DNA of 38,329 bases from an uncultured Burkholderiales bacterium (GCA_903871545.1 CAIQHG010000003.1:1-38329); one strand, 5' to 3'. Counted from the first letter of the stretch, positions 14,333-23,768 are shown. The notes: generated from the sequence alone by a model not told the origin. Program-made: numbers and translations.

Positions 14333-15316
14333 ATGACGGTTTTTTTTAAGTCGTTCAAGTTAATTTTTCTTGTTTTCTACCTTGGCTTTTTGCATGCACA
14401 AGTAACTGTTGCCCAGGCGCAAAGTTATCCAAACAAGCCAATCCGCTTAATTGTGCCTTTTCCACCAGGTGGTGTGACTGATATCATGGCACGTGCTGTG
14501 GCTACAAAAATGAGTGAGTCCATGAACACTCAAATTGTGATCGATAACAAGGCCGGCGCAAGTGGAGCGCTTGGTGCAGAGATGGCAGCGAAATCTCCTC
14601 CTGACGGATACACATGGTTAATGGGCAACATCAGCAGCCTAGGCATCAACCCTGCGACTATGGCTAAACTTGGCTACGATCCTGTCAACAGTTTTGAGCC
14701 TGCTGGGATGGTTGCTGTTCAACCCTTGGTTATTACGGTTAATTCTCAACTCCCAATAAAAACTTTAAGTGAATTGGTTCAATGGGCTAAGGCCCATCCT
14801 GGGCAACTTAATTACGGCACCGCAGGAAGCTCGGTGCAATTAGCTGTTGAGTACTTTGACAGCCTTGCGGAAATTAAAATGATTCATATTCCCTACAAAG
14901 GCAGTGCTCCTGCAATTACAGACATTTTGGGGGGGCAAATCCAAGTTTTATTTGATCCATTCTCTAGCGTCTATCCTCACGTGGCTTCAGGGAAGTTACG
15001 TGCCCTCGCTATAACCACAAAGAATAGAAGCCCCCAGGCCCCGCAATTACCCACAGTGATTGAGTCTGGATACCCAGGCTACGATGTGAGCTCTTGGCAA
15101 GGTATTGTGTTGCCTGCAGGTACGCCCAAAGCGATCATTCAAAAAGTAAATCAAGAAATCAACAAGGCTTTGGGAACTGCTGAGATCAAATCTAAATTTG
15201 ATCAATACAGTGCTGAGCCAACCCAATGGAGTCCAGAACAATTCGGCACATTTATTAGGGAAGAGAATATCCGGTGGTTACAAATTGCGAAAAATGCTAA
15301 TATAAAACCGGAATAA
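14333..15316 (+). CDS. Bug/TctC-family periplasmic solute receptor
   Basis: This 327-residue secreted receptor has a signal peptide (MTVFFKSFKLIFLVFYLGFL, cleaved after about AQAQ) and the mature motifs YPNKPIRLIVPFPPGGVTDI, DNKAGASGALGAEM, SPPDGYTWLMGN and HIPYKGSAPAITDILGG. The frame continues upstream to a GTG at 14279 overlapping the cupin gene, but the ATG at 14333 starts the signal peptide directly. It lies just after the cupin-like gene and is probably co-transcribed. No permease partners are present. The ligand is unknown; carboxylates and amino acids are usual for the family. Confidence 0.85.
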   Translation: MTVFFKSFKLIFLVFYLGFLHAQVTVAQAQSYPNKPIRLIVPFPPGGVTDIMARAVATKMSESMNTQIVIDNKAGASGALGAEMAAKSPPDGYTWLMGNISSLGINPATMAKLGYDPVNSFEPAGMVAVQPLVITVNSQLPIKTLSELVQWAKAHPGQLNYGTAGSSVQLAVEYFDSLAEIKMIHIPYKGSAPAITDILGGQIQVLFDPFSSVYPHVASGKLRALAITTKNRSPQAPQLPTVIESGYPGYDVSSWQGIVLPAGTPKAIIQKVNQEINKALGTAEIKSKFDQYSAEPTQWSPEQFGTFIREENIRWLQIAKNANIKPE

Positions 15317-15327
15317 ACGCTCTTTTA

Positions 15328-15361
15328 AGGTTCGGATTTTCAGGGCAGGAGAACCTGCTTT
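15328..15361. terminator. Candidate terminator between convergent genes
   Basis: GCAGG (15345-15349) and CCTGC (15354-15358) form a short hairpin followed by TTTGT; AGGTTC (15328-15333) can alternatively pair with GAACCT (15351-15356). It lies between the end of the Bug gene and the end of the converging amidohydrolase gene. The stem is short, so confidence is low. Confidence 0.3.
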
Positions 15362-15420
15362 GTCATTCGCTCACGCAATTTGTTTAAAAATTCAAGATAT
15401 TCTTCGATTAGGATGATTGT

Positions 15421-17109
15421 CTATTTGTCAAATGAGCTGAGCACATGACCTGGGCCTTTAGCGTGATCAACATAATCTTTGCCGTCATGGACTTGTGCCC
15501 CATTAACCCAAACACCGTGGACTCCGCTGGGTTTACGAATCATTCTTGATCCACCACCAGGCAAATCGTTTACGTTGATTATTTTGCTCATTCCAACGGT
15601 TGTGGGATCAAAAAGTAGCATGTCTGCATACGCCCCTTCTATCAACCGCCCTCTTCCAGGAATTTTGAAAGCATCAGCGGCGTGACTTGTGATTTTTCTG
15701 ATCCCCTCCTCTAAAGAAAACGATTTGAGCTCTCTAATCCAGTGACTTAAGAAATGCATACCAAAGCCAGCATCACACATATAGATCAAATGTGCACCCG
15801 CATCTGAGAGCGTAATCACAGCCGCTGGATGTTTTAAAAGAGGCTCAACGCCAGGGTCTGAGTTGTTGAAAAATTTGCCAATAAAACGGGTTTCCAAAGA
15901 TTCAGCTACTGCTATATCAAAGAAGGCGTCCATCGGATCAATTCCTAATTTGGTCCCGATGTCTTTGAGATTGAGACCCTCCATACTTTTGTACTTTGAA
16001 CTAAAAGATTGACTCAGTTCGATGTGAGCCCAATTGCCTAAAAATAAAATTCCAGTTTTAGGATTTTGTAAGTTCTTTTTAAAGGCTTGTCTAAATGATG
16101 AATCGCCATAAACTTGGATTAGCCCAGCGAGGTCCTTTGCTTTGATCGCATCAAAAGCTGAGTGACTTAGCAATATATAGGGGTCTGTTAATGAGAAATC
16201 AAAAGACAGGGGCTGACAACTGGTCAATATGTGAAGAGGGTTACCTCTTTTTTGAGCTGCGAGACATTTCTCGTAATACTCTAACCCTTTGTCTGGCATG
16301 CTCTCGTTGTACATTGTAAGTACTGTAGATATAAAAGTAGGTCTTTGGGTATCCTTGGCAATGGACTCCATGACCTCTGGGGTGGCCCTTGAGCCAGTAG
16401 CCATCATAAAAACTCCTCTTTGCTCCTCTCCTAGCACTTGGGTCAGGGATCTCAACTCTGCTTCGCTAGCGATAGTTGATGGCATGGGTCTTCCTGCAAA
16501 ACCGCTGTGATTGGGCGAAAAAGATGAGGCAAAACCAATCGCACCGTCGTGGAGTGACTCCCTTAGCAAATCTCTCATAGATTGCAACTGGGCTTGACTA
16601 GGGGTTACTTGCTCGGAGGCGGCTTCGCCCATCACGGCTGTGCGAATAACGGAGTGGCCCGCAAAAACAGCGGTATTCAAATAGGGACCAATTTTCCTAA
16701 GTTGGTCCATATATTCCCCGAAACTCTCAAACTCCCAGTTAACCCCAGTGAGTAATGCGTTTAAATCCATTCCCTCTACGACTGAGAGATTTTTGAGCAT
16801 TGTTTGTCTAAGCGGAGCAGGACAAGGGGCTATTCCAAATCCACAGTTACCCATAACCGCTGTGGTGACTCCTAAGGCCGGGGACGGCGACATTGTTCTA
16901 TCCCAAGTCACTTGAGCATCAAAGTGGGTATGAAGGTCTACGATCCCCGGCATTAAGGAAAGTCCATGGGCGTTCACTAAAGTTTTGGCAGATTCTGTGA
17001 TTTTGCCAATTCGAACGATTTTTCCCTCATTAATGAGTACATCAGCGGATTTAGATGGATTTCCTAAGCCGTCAAATACCTGCGCGTCCTTAATTAGAAG
17101 ATCATTCAT
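15421..17109 (-). CDS. N-acyl-D-amino-acid deacylase family amidohydrolase
   Basis: The 562-residue protein is an Amidohydro_3 / D-aminoacylase-type metal hydrolase, expected to cleave an amide bond in the cytoplasm. The N-terminal beta domain (DVLINEGKIVRIG) leads to the metal motif GIVDLHTHFDAQVTWD near residues 55-70, then the ALGVTTAVMGNCGFGIAPCP signature, AGHSVIRTAVMG, and the catalytic Asp in TLSDAGAHLIYM near residue 435. The closing GRLIEGAYADMLLFDP is the usual end of the amidohydrolase fold. The length fits the larger members often found beside acyl-CoA and CoA-transferase genes in Burkholderiales, whose true substrates are mostly unproven. It stands alone on the minus strand, divergent from the acyl-CoA cluster. 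Confidence 0.8.
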   Translation of the reverse strand: MNDLLIKDAQVFDGLGNPSKSADVLINEGKIVRIGKITESAKTLVNAHGLSLMPGIVDLHTHFDAQVTWDRTMSPSPALGVTTAVMGNCGFGIAPCPAPLRQTMLKNLSVVEGMDLNALLTGVNWEFESFGEYMDQLRKIGPYLNTAVFAGHSVIRTAVMGEAASEQVTPSQAQLQSMRDLLRESLHDGAIGFASSFSPNHSGFAGRPMPSTIASEAELRSLTQVLGEEQRGVFMMATGSRATPEVMESIAKDTQRPTFISTVLTMYNESMPDKGLEYYEKCLAAQKRGNPLHILTSCQPLSFDFSLTDPYILLSHSAFDAIKAKDLAGLIQVYGDSSFRQAFKKNLQNPKTGILFLGNWAHIELSQSFSSKYKSMEGLNLKDIGTKLGIDPMDAFFDIAVAESLETRFIGKFFNNSDPGVEPLLKHPAAVITLSDAGAHLIYMCDAGFGMHFLSHWIRELKSFSLEEGIRKITSHAADAFKIPGRGRLIEGAYADMLLFDPTTVGMSKIINVNDLPGGGSRMIRKPSGVHGVWVNGAQVHDGKDYVDHAKGPGHVLSSFDK

Positions 17110-17444
17110 TTGTTGTTTGTTTCATGCGTACTCGGTTAACTTAAACCCCGTGGGGGAGAGATTTATCATGAAAATTATTTTAATTTCCTGTTGCTGAATG
17201 CGAAATACTGGTATTTACTGACTCAGTCATCAATAAATTAAGTTTTGATATAAAGTGGGATCAACCCGGTTTGCAAGGGTTTCATATATGCTTTATAGTT
17301 TCTTGGGTATGCTAATATTACGTTTTAATATGATGAAAATGCTATCTAAAAACGTTTAAAAAACTCTTAAAGCATCTAACTCTATCACTAGCTAATATTC
17401 ATTTTTGTTACCTTAAAACGTAAACAAACAAGAATCACTTCAAA
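17110..17444. other. Divergent promoter region with three related motifs
   Basis: This 335-base gap separates the amidohydrolase from the divergent acyl-CoA cluster. TTACGTTTTAA (17318-17328) recurs as its exact reverse complement TTAAAACGTAA (17413-17423), and AAAAACGTTTAAA lies between them near 17348-17360. The three sites look like binding positions for one regulator of the cluster. No regulator gene is nearby, and no unambiguous -35/-10 pair is called. Confidence 0.45.
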
Positions 17445-18611
17445 ATGTTGCAAACTTTAAATTATCAAGAGTTGCCGGATTACGCTATTGATTTACGTAC
17501 AAAAGTTCGTCAATTTTTAAAAACCAATCTGAGCTCCAGCGCGCCTCGCAGAGCAAGGTCTTGGATGGGATTTGATGCAAACTTTAGCAAAGCAATGGCC
17601 AAAGAGGGTTGGGTGGGCCTAACGCTACCCAAAGCTTACGGCGGTGCTGGGTTAGACCCCTACTCTCGTTATGTGATTGTTGAAGAGATGCTTACAAACG
17701 GAGCGCCTGTGTCCGCTCACTGGATAGCAGATCGACAAAGCGGACCATTGATCAATAGATACGGCAGTGAAGCTCAAAAGCAATTTTATTTACCCAGAAT
17801 TTGCCGTGCAGAAGCTTTTTTCTGCATCGGCATGAGTGAGCCTCAATCTGGATCGGATTTAGCGAGCATAAAAACAAGGGCCACACAAAATGCTAAGGGC
17901 TGGGTTTTGAACGGACAAAAGGTATGGACCACCAACGCTCATCACTCGGATTACATGATTGCACTTGTTAGGACCTCTGGGACTTCAGAGGATAGGCACA
18001 CAGGACTGTCGCAGTTTATTGTGAGTCTTAAGGCAAAGGGTGTCACGATTCGACAAATCAAGGATTTAACAGGGGACGCGCATTTCAATGAGGTATTTTT
18101 TGAAAATGTCGAGCTCTCAAACGACACGTTAATTGGCGCGCCAGGGGCAGGCTGGGAACAAGTGAATGCAGAGTTGGCATTTGAGAGAAGTGGACCAGAG
18201 AGGATTTACTCCAGCATTGTCCTCTTGGACACTTGGCTTTGTTATTTGAAGCAACACACTGGCCTATCTAGCTCAGAGTCCAATCAGAGGTTGGTTGGCA
18301 AAATACTCTCACACTTAAGCACACTGAGGGGAATGTCAATTGCCACGACGGCAGAGCTTGTTAAAGGCAACAGCCCCGTGCTTGAGGCGGCACTTTTCAA
18401 GGATATGGGGACGCTCTTTGAGCAAGAACTCATACAGTGGATCACAGATGCAATTGGATCTGACCCGAGCTATTTAGACAACATTTCATCCTCACCCGAG
18501 CTCTTTGCAACTCTTGCTTATACAACGCAAATTGCCCCTACCTACTCTTTGCGTGGTGGGACACGAGAAATCCTTAGAGGCATGATTGCCCGTGGTCTTG
18601 GTCTAAGATAA
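17445..18611 (+). CDS. Acyl-CoA dehydrogenase, larger partner
   Basis: This 388-residue FAD enzyme introduces a 2,3-double bond into an acyl-CoA. The N-terminal helical part holds GWVGLTLPKAYGGAGLDPYS (about 46-65), the middle beta part FCIGMSEPQSGSDLASIKTR and WTTNAHHSDYMIALVRT (FAD and substrate contacts), and the end PTYSLRGGTREILRGMIARG, the flavin-binding tail. At the position of the catalytic glutamate of medium-chain enzymes (YEGT) it reads RGGT, so any catalytic base must lie elsewhere, as in several FadE-like groups. It begins the plus-strand catabolic run, six bases before a second, shorter acyl-CoA dehydrogenase gene. The substrate is unknown. Confidence 0.88.
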   Translation: MLQTLNYQELPDYAIDLRTKVRQFLKTNLSSSAPRRARSWMGFDANFSKAMAKEGWVGLTLPKAYGGAGLDPYSRYVIVEEMLTNGAPVSAHWIADRQSGPLINRYGSEAQKQFYLPRICRAEAFFCIGMSEPQSGSDLASIKTRATQNAKGWVLNGQKVWTTNAHHSDYMIALVRTSGTSEDRHTGLSQFIVSLKAKGVTIRQIKDLTGDAHFNEVFFENVELSNDTLIGAPGAGWEQVNAELAFERSGPERIYSSIVLLDTWLCYLKQHTGLSSSESNQRLVGKILSHLSTLRGMSIATTAELVKGNSPVLEAALFKDMGTLFEQELIQWITDAIGSDPSYLDNISSSPELFATLAYTTQIAPTYSLRGGTREILRGMIARGLGLR

Positions 18612-18617
18612 AAAATT

Positions 18618-19640
18618 ATGGATCCACTATTTACTGATGCGATTGACAAACTATTCAGCACTCTAGCCAGTTATAAAACTATACAGGAAATAGAGCATAG
18701 CGCGAATTCCACAGAATTGTGGGCAACGCTTGAGGAGTCTGGATTTGCTGATATTTTAGTGAGCGAGGACTTTGGCGGCGCGCAATTCCCCTGGGCTGAC
18801 GCTTATTCAATGTTCGAGCTAAGCGGGCGCTACGCTTTGCCAGTGCCCTTGGGGCTGACAGCATCTGCACGTTGGCTGATGTCCAAAAACGGGTTTGATC
18901 CTAAGATCGCAAGAGGCTCAATTACGATATCTGCTCAGTGCGAAACTTACACAGGCATAAAAGAACTAAAAAGTCCTCTCACCCCATTTGGTCGAGTGGC
19001 CAATTGGGTCATGATGAATCATGGCGGATCCTGCTATTTACTGCCTACCCAATCTGCAAAAGTAGAGTCAACGGGGGTCTATGCATCGTTACAGGCCCAT
19101 TTAAGCTGGAAGCAACTACCGGGTGAAGCTATAAAAATCGGCCCCATACAGGACCTTCGCGCTATAGCTAGTGTGGGCGCAACCGCTATGATGGCTGGAG
19201 CGATGGCAAAGGTTTTACAACTTGTTTTAACGCACGCGAATGAGCGGATTCAATTTGGCAAGCCGATCGGTAAGTTTCAAGCCGTACAACAACAAATTAG
19301 TGTTTTAGCGCAGGCCGTGCAAGCGGCTGCAATCACTGCACAAATGGTTTTTGCACAAGGACCGACAAAAGATAATTTACTCATGATTGCTGCGGCAAAA
19401 GCTAGAGTAAGCGAGCTCGTCCCTTTTGTGAACGCCACTGCACATGCGGTGCACGGAGCTATGGGGGTCACTCAAGAGTTTCATTTGCACTACTTCACCC
19501 GACGTCTTAATGAGTGGCGCTTAGACTACGGATCAGAGGGCTATTGGCAGCACAAACTAGGCAAGGCCTATTTAGAGAGTGACCCGGGCAATGCTTTAGA
19601 GTTTTTAATCAATCGGGTTGATCCAAAAGAGAGGAATTAA
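18618..19640 (+). CDS. Acyl-CoA dehydrogenase, smaller partner
   Basis: The 340-residue protein is a shorter acyl-CoA dehydrogenase homologue. Recognisable parts are FADILVSEDFGGAQFPWADA near residue 43, the helical C-terminal domain with HANERIQFGKPIGKFQAVQQ, and AHAVHGAMGVTQEFHLHYFTR. The beta-domain flavin signature of the first gene is poorly represented. A full-length enzyme followed directly by a shorter divergent one is the layout of the heterotetrameric acyl-CoA dehydrogenases known from steroid side-chain degradation, where only one subunit supplies the catalytic base. I infer a similar complex here. The enoyl-CoA hydratase gene starts on the base after its stop codon. Confidence 0.8.
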   Translation: MDPLFTDAIDKLFSTLASYKTIQEIEHSANSTELWATLEESGFADILVSEDFGGAQFPWADAYSMFELSGRYALPVPLGLTASARWLMSKNGFDPKIARGSITISAQCETYTGIKELKSPLTPFGRVANWVMMNHGGSCYLLPTQSAKVESTGVYASLQAHLSWKQLPGEAIKIGPIQDLRAIASVGATAMMAGAMAKVLQLVLTHANERIQFGKPIGKFQAVQQQISVLAQAVQAAAITAQMVFAQGPTKDNLLMIAAAKARVSELVPFVNATAHAVHGAMGVTQEFHLHYFTRRLNEWRLDYGSEGYWQHKLGKAYLESDPGNALEFLINRVDPKERN

Positions 19641-20438
19641 ATGGCTAAATTTTTATTGTATGAACGTGCTGGACCAGTGGTCACACTCACCATGAACCAA
19701 CCCGAGGTTAGAAATGCGGTGACTGGCAATACGGCGATTGAGGAGATTGTTGAAGCTTGCCAAGAGATCAGTAAAGACCTTTCTGTGAAGGCAGTCATAT
19801 TAACTGCCAATGGCACTGTCTTCTCGTCCGGTGGCAACGTCAAAGAGATGCTTAAATTCACTACAGACGAGGTCTCTGCAGCGGATATTAGGCAGTGGTA
19901 TGTCAACGGCATACATTTATTGACCAAGGCACTCTATCACTTGGAAGTACCTCTTATAGGGGCCATCAATGGCCCAGCAATTGGGGTGGGTTGCGATATG
20001 GTTTGTATGTGCGACTTTAGGATAGCCAGTGAGAGGGCAACTTTCGCTGAAAGCTTTATAAGAGTCGGTATTATTCCTGGTGATGGGGGAGCTTGGCTGC
20101 TCTCGAAAACAGTTGGCGTCACCAAGGCAATGGAGATGGCACTGACTGGGGACGCTATTTCTGCAAGTGAGGCACTGGCTTGTGGATTGATCTCCAAGAT
20201 CACTACACCAGAGCAACTCCTGCCAGCGGCTCACGAATTAGCTGAGCGTATGACCAAGAACTCGGGCAATATTTTGAGAATGACCAAGAAGTTGATCAGA
20301 GAGAGTCAGAACAATTCGCTTGAAAGTATTTTGCAAATGTCTGTTGGAATGCAAGTCATTGCCCACAAGAGTCCCGCCCACAAGGAAGCAATCACCGCTT
20401 TTATTGGAAAACGTAATCCAGTATTTTTAGATGAATAA
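19641..20438 (+). CDS. Enoyl-CoA hydratase/isomerase family protein
   Basis: The 265-residue crotonase-fold enzyme has the oxyanion-hole segments VFSSGGNVKEMLKF and INGPAIGVGCDMVCMCDFRI and the third motif FAESFIRVGIIPGDGGAWLL, followed by KAMEMALTGDAISASEA. Compared with classical hydratases the PEI glutamate appears to be replaced while the later ME glutamate is kept, and PGDGG replaces PGAGG. It may therefore be a hydratase variant, an isomerase or a ring-opening hydrolase. It starts immediately after the smaller acyl-CoA dehydrogenase and overlaps the CoA-transferase gene by eight bases, so it is part of one operon acting on the product of the dehydrogenase pair. Confidence 0.85.
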   Translation: MAKFLLYERAGPVVTLTMNQPEVRNAVTGNTAIEEIVEACQEISKDLSVKAVILTANGTVFSSGGNVKEMLKFTTDEVSAADIRQWYVNGIHLLTKALYHLEVPLIGAINGPAIGVGCDMVCMCDFRIASERATFAESFIRVGIIPGDGGAWLLSKTVGVTKAMEMALTGDAISASEALACGLISKITTPEQLLPAAHELAERMTKNSGNILRMTKKLIRESQNNSLESILQMSVGMQVIAHKSPAHKEAITAFIGKRNPVFLDE

Positions 20439-21648
20439 GAAGCCTGATTTTGCAGGCCCTTTGAGGGGGCTGCGTGTCATTGATTTGACAACAGTTTTGA
20501 TGGGACCCTACGCTACTCAAACTTTAGCGGACATGGGAGCGGACGTCATCAAAATCGAATCTCCAAGTGGGGATACCGTTCGCGGTATAGGACCATTTAG
20601 AAATGACAAAATGGGACACATCTTTTTACATGTGAACCGAAATAAGAGAAGTATTGTTTTAGATCTGAAGAAAAAGGAGGGTCTCGAGGCTTTTTATAAG
20701 ATTGCAAAAACAGCAGATGTAGTGGTTTACAACATTAGACCTCAAGCCATGAATCGACTTGGCATTACATACGAACGCTTGAAGCTTGAAAATCCTAAAA
20801 TTATTTATGCTGGAATTTATGGATTCAGTGAAAGGGGGCCCTACGCTGGTCGCCCTGCCTATGATGACCTGATACAAGCCATGAGCGCAGTCCCTGATCT
20901 GGTCAGCAGAGCATCAGGGGGCGAGCCACGCTACGTTCCTTTAACTTTAGCGGATAGAACCGTTGGCTTAATGGCTGGTAATGCAATACTTGCCGCTGTA
21001 TACGCTCGCTGCGTATCCGGTGTAGGTCAAGAGGTTGAGATTCCAATGTTTGAGACAATGGTGCAATACGTTCTCAGTGATCACATGGCGGGCGAAACTT
21101 TTAAGCCCGCAATCGGTACAACAGGATATCCGCGTTTATTGGTTAAAGAGCGTCGTCCCTACCGCACATTGGACGGATACCTTTGTGTATTGGTATATAA
21201 CGACAAACAGTGGGAAAATTTTCTTGGGCTAATTGGCAAATCTGAATGGCTAAGCACTGATCCAAGATTTAAAAACATAAGCACGCGTACAAAACACATT
21301 GATGAGCTCTACCTATTGGTCTCACAAGCTGTTGCCACTAAGACTAATGCACAGTGGCTTGAGTTGTTGGAGGGTGCAGATATTCCCTGTATGCCACTCA
21401 ACACAGTTGATGACCTCCTGACAGATCCCCATTTAATTGAAACTGGTTTAATCAAAGAGGTCACACATCCAACAGAGGGAGTGATGCGCCAAATTGGCGT
21501 TCCCGTTCAGTTCTCAGCCACTACTGTTAACGACTCTCAACGCCCTGCCCCCCAACTGGGTCAAAACAGTTTGGAAATACTCAGGGAGATTGGTTTAACT
21601 GAGGAGGAGATTCACCTCCTGCAAACAAACGGAGTAACTTCGTCATGA
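20431..21648 (+). CDS. Class III (CaiB/BaiF-type) CoA-transferase
   Basis: The 405-residue enzyme moves CoA between carboxylic acids, activating the substrate of the pathway without ATP. Family hallmarks are LRGLRVIDLTTVLMGPYATQ, TLADMGADVIKIESPSGD, HVNRNKRSIVLDLKKKEG and GRPAYDDLIQAMSAV, where Asp (about residue 148) is the nucleophile that forms the aspartyl-CoA intermediate. Length is normal. It overlaps the enoyl-CoA hydratase gene by eight bases and the next gene by four (ATGA). In this operon it most likely supplies the CoA thioester that the dehydrogenases use; the acid itself is unknown. Confidence 0.9.
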   Translation: MNKKPDFAGPLRGLRVIDLTTVLMGPYATQTLADMGADVIKIESPSGDTVRGIGPFRNDKMGHIFLHVNRNKRSIVLDLKKKEGLEAFYKIAKTADVVVYNIRPQAMNRLGITYERLKLENPKIIYAGIYGFSERGPYAGRPAYDDLIQAMSAVPDLVSRASGGEPRYVPLTLADRTVGLMAGNAILAAVYARCVSGVGQEVEIPMFETMVQYVLSDHMAGETFKPAIGTTGYPRLLVKERRPYRTLDGYLCVLVYNDKQWENFLGLIGKSEWLSTDPRFKNISTRTKHIDELYLLVSQAVATKTNAQWLELLEGADIPCMPLNTVDDLLTDPHLIETGLIKEVTHPTEGVMRQIGVPVQFSATTVNDSQRPAPQLGQNSLEILREIGLTEEEIHLLQTNGVTSS

Positions 21649-22706
21649 GAGCAGTTGCGCTGAATCCAGATAAATCACTCAAGTCCGCGTCCAATTGCCT
21701 TTTCTTAGATGTAGCACTCGATATGCCATCTCCAAAACCCACGGATCTTCTTGTCCAAATTAAGGCGGCGGGGATAAACCCTATTGATGTCAAACTCTCA
21801 AAGGGTAGTAAAACGCCTGGATTGATCCTGGGTTTTGATGTTTGTGGGATAGTGCACGCGGTTGGCTCGCAAGTTGTTAAGTTCAAAAAAGGGGACTCAG
21901 TCTATTATGCAGGCGCTGTAAATCGCCCTGGAGGATTTGCCGAGTACCAGTTGGTAGACGCGCGAATTGTGGGCACTCGCCCAAGTAGTTTGAGTTTTAG
22001 CCAAGCGGCCTGTCTCCCCCTTGCTGCAATCACGTGCTGGGAGGCGTTGTTTGAGAAGTTGCACATAAAACCCAAATTTCTTAATAATTCAGATTTGAAT
22101 AAAAATTCAATTCATGATGTAAGGGAGTCTGAGCCTAGTATTTTGATAATAGGGGGGTCTGGTGGGGTGGGCTCTTTAGCCATTCAACTAGCCAAACGCA
22201 TTGCTGGATTAAGAGTGATCGCTACAGCATCACGACAAGCATCTGTTCAACAGTGTTTGGATATGGGGGCAACAAGCGTCATCAATCATCATGAGTCATT
22301 ACTAACACAACTTAAAGAGTTAGATATCAAGTGGGTGGATTACGTTTTGTGTTTAACAGATCCTGCACCTTTATTTAGCCAAATATCTGAGGTGATAGCG
22401 CCGCTTGGGAGGGTTTGCAGTTTAGTGGAGTCATCCACTGATCTACCGATGAACTTGCTTAGAAATAAAAGCGTGAGTTTTTCATGGGAAGGTGCTTTTA
22501 CGCGTTCACTATTTAAAACGCCAGATATGAAACATCAAGGAGAAATCTTAGACGTCATTGCACACCTAGTGGACAAGGGGCAGATTCATTCCACCCTGAA
22601 AGAGGATTTGGGATCGATCTGTGCCGAGCACCTGCAAAAGGGCTGTCAAATCATTGAGTCTGCAAAAGCCATTGGGAAATTGGTGATGACGGGATTTGAT
22701 GAGTGA
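21645..22706 (+). CDS. MDR-family zinc-type alcohol dehydrogenase / quinone reductase-like oxidoreductase
   Basis: The 353-residue protein is a medium-chain dehydrogenase/reductase of the 'zinc-binding alcohol dehydrogenase family' type related to NADPH:quinone reductases. The catalytic domain has AAGINPIDVKLSKGS, ILGFDVCGIVHAVGSQVVKF and GDSVYYAGAVNRPGGFAEYQ, followed by LPLAAITCWEALFEKL. The Rossmann loop GGSGGVGSLAIQLAKR lies near 168-183. The catalytic zinc ligands of true alcohol dehydrogenases are not evident, so it probably reduces an enone, possibly an enoyl-CoA. A 20-residue insert rich in Asn and Asp precedes the Rossmann domain. Its ATG overlaps the CoA-transferase stop. Confidence 0.85.
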   Translation: MRAVALNPDKSLKSASNCLFLDVALDMPSPKPTDLLVQIKAAGINPIDVKLSKGSKTPGLILGFDVCGIVHAVGSQVVKFKKGDSVYYAGAVNRPGGFAEYQLVDARIVGTRPSSLSFSQAACLPLAAITCWEALFEKLHIKPKFLNNSDLNKNSIHDVRESEPSILIIGGSGGVGSLAIQLAKRIAGLRVIATASRQASVQQCLDMGATSVINHHESLLTQLKELDIKWVDYVLCLTDPAPLFSQISEVIAPLGRVCSLVESSTDLPMNLLRNKSVSFSWEGAFTRSLFKTPDMKHQGEILDVIAHLVDKGQIHSTLKEDLGSICAEHLQKGCQIIESAKAIGKLVMTGFDE

Positions 22707-22770
22707 TTAGATTCACAAGCAAAAAGTAAAAAATCAAAAAATAAAACTATATCCAATGAGGTTTTAAAGT

Positions 22771-23745
22771 ATGAAAGCTCGATTTATTAACTTTAGGCGT
22801 GTTTTTCTCCTTATTTCACTTTGTTTTGGGATGAGCATTGCATTCGCTCAGACTTATCCCTCAAAAACGATCAAATTTATTGTTCCATTTCCACCAGGAA
22901 GTGCTACTGATACTTCTGCAAGGTATTTCGCAAAAAAGCTCTCAGAGTTAACATCCCAATCAGTTGTTATTGAGAACAAGCCGGGTGCAAATAGTTTCAT
23001 TGCTACGCAGGCCGTGCTCTCGGCCCCTGCAGATGGATACACGGTCTTTATTGGCAGCAATTCTTCAATGGCAGTCAATGTGGCTTTACTGAAGACGATG
23101 CCCTACGACCCAGTTAAGGACTTCAGCGCGCTGACGATGCTTACACGTGCGCCCAATTTGTTGATTGTTCCAGAGTCCTCCCCTTACATGACAGTCGCAG
23201 ACTTGGTCGATAAAGCTAAAGAGGGCCCCGGCAAGCTCAATTTCGGATATGGTTCTGCGGGATATCAACTCATGGCGGAACTGTTTAATCAAACTGCAGG
23301 GGTTCAGACAACGGGTATCTCTTATAAGGGCGCAAGCGAATCGGTGAATGCAGTGCTGACCCGCTCTATTGATTTCGCGTTTGTTGAAATAACAAGCGCT
23401 ATTGAGTTGGTTAAAAGCTCTAAAGTTAGGGCTTTGGCCTTGTCCTCTGATAAAAGATCCCCTCTTTTGCCTAATGTCCCAACAGCCATGGAGTCTGGTC
23501 TTAAGGGGTATACGGCCTATGTGTGGGTTTGTGCAGCGGTCTCAGCCAAAACGCCCAAAAAGGAGACTGCAACACTCTCTGCCTTACTCACCAAAATAGA
23601 GAATATGCCTGAGACCAAAGAGTTTTACGAAAAAATGGGCGCAGAGGTGATGAGGGGTGGCACTCAAGAGATGGAGAGTTTCCAAAAAGCAGAAATAGAG
23701 CAATGGAGACATGTTGTCGAATTAGCAAAAATTGAAAAACAATAA
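22771..23745 (+). CDS. Bug/TctC-family periplasmic solute receptor
   Basis: This 324-residue secreted receptor has a signal peptide ending near AFAQ-T, then YPSKTIKFIVPFPPGSATDT, ENKPGANSFIATQAV, SAPADGYTVFIGSN and a C-terminal EIEQWRHVVELAKIE helix. The lobe-connecting region reads GISYKGASESVNAVLTRSID, less like the consensus HIPYKG...ITDL of its relatives, which suggests a different ligand. GAGG precedes the ATG. It sits inside the acyl-CoA gene run, 64 bases after the MDR gene, and probably captures the acid that the cluster degrades. Confidence 0.85.
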   Translation: MKARFINFRRVFLLISLCFGMSIAFAQTYPSKTIKFIVPFPPGSATDTSARYFAKKLSELTSQSVVIENKPGANSFIATQAVLSAPADGYTVFIGSNSSMAVNVALLKTMPYDPVKDFSALTMLTRAPNLLIVPESSPYMTVADLVDKAKEGPGKLNFGYGSAGYQLMAELFNQTAGVQTTGISYKGASESVNAVLTRSIDFAFVEITSAIELVKSSKVRALALSSDKRSPLLPNVPTAMESGLKGYTAYVWVCAAVSAKTPKKETATLSALLTKIENMPETKEFYEKMGAEVMRGGTQEMESFQKAEIEQWRHVVELAKIEKQ

Positions 23746-23768
23746 ATAGTTTATTTATAGGAATTTGA

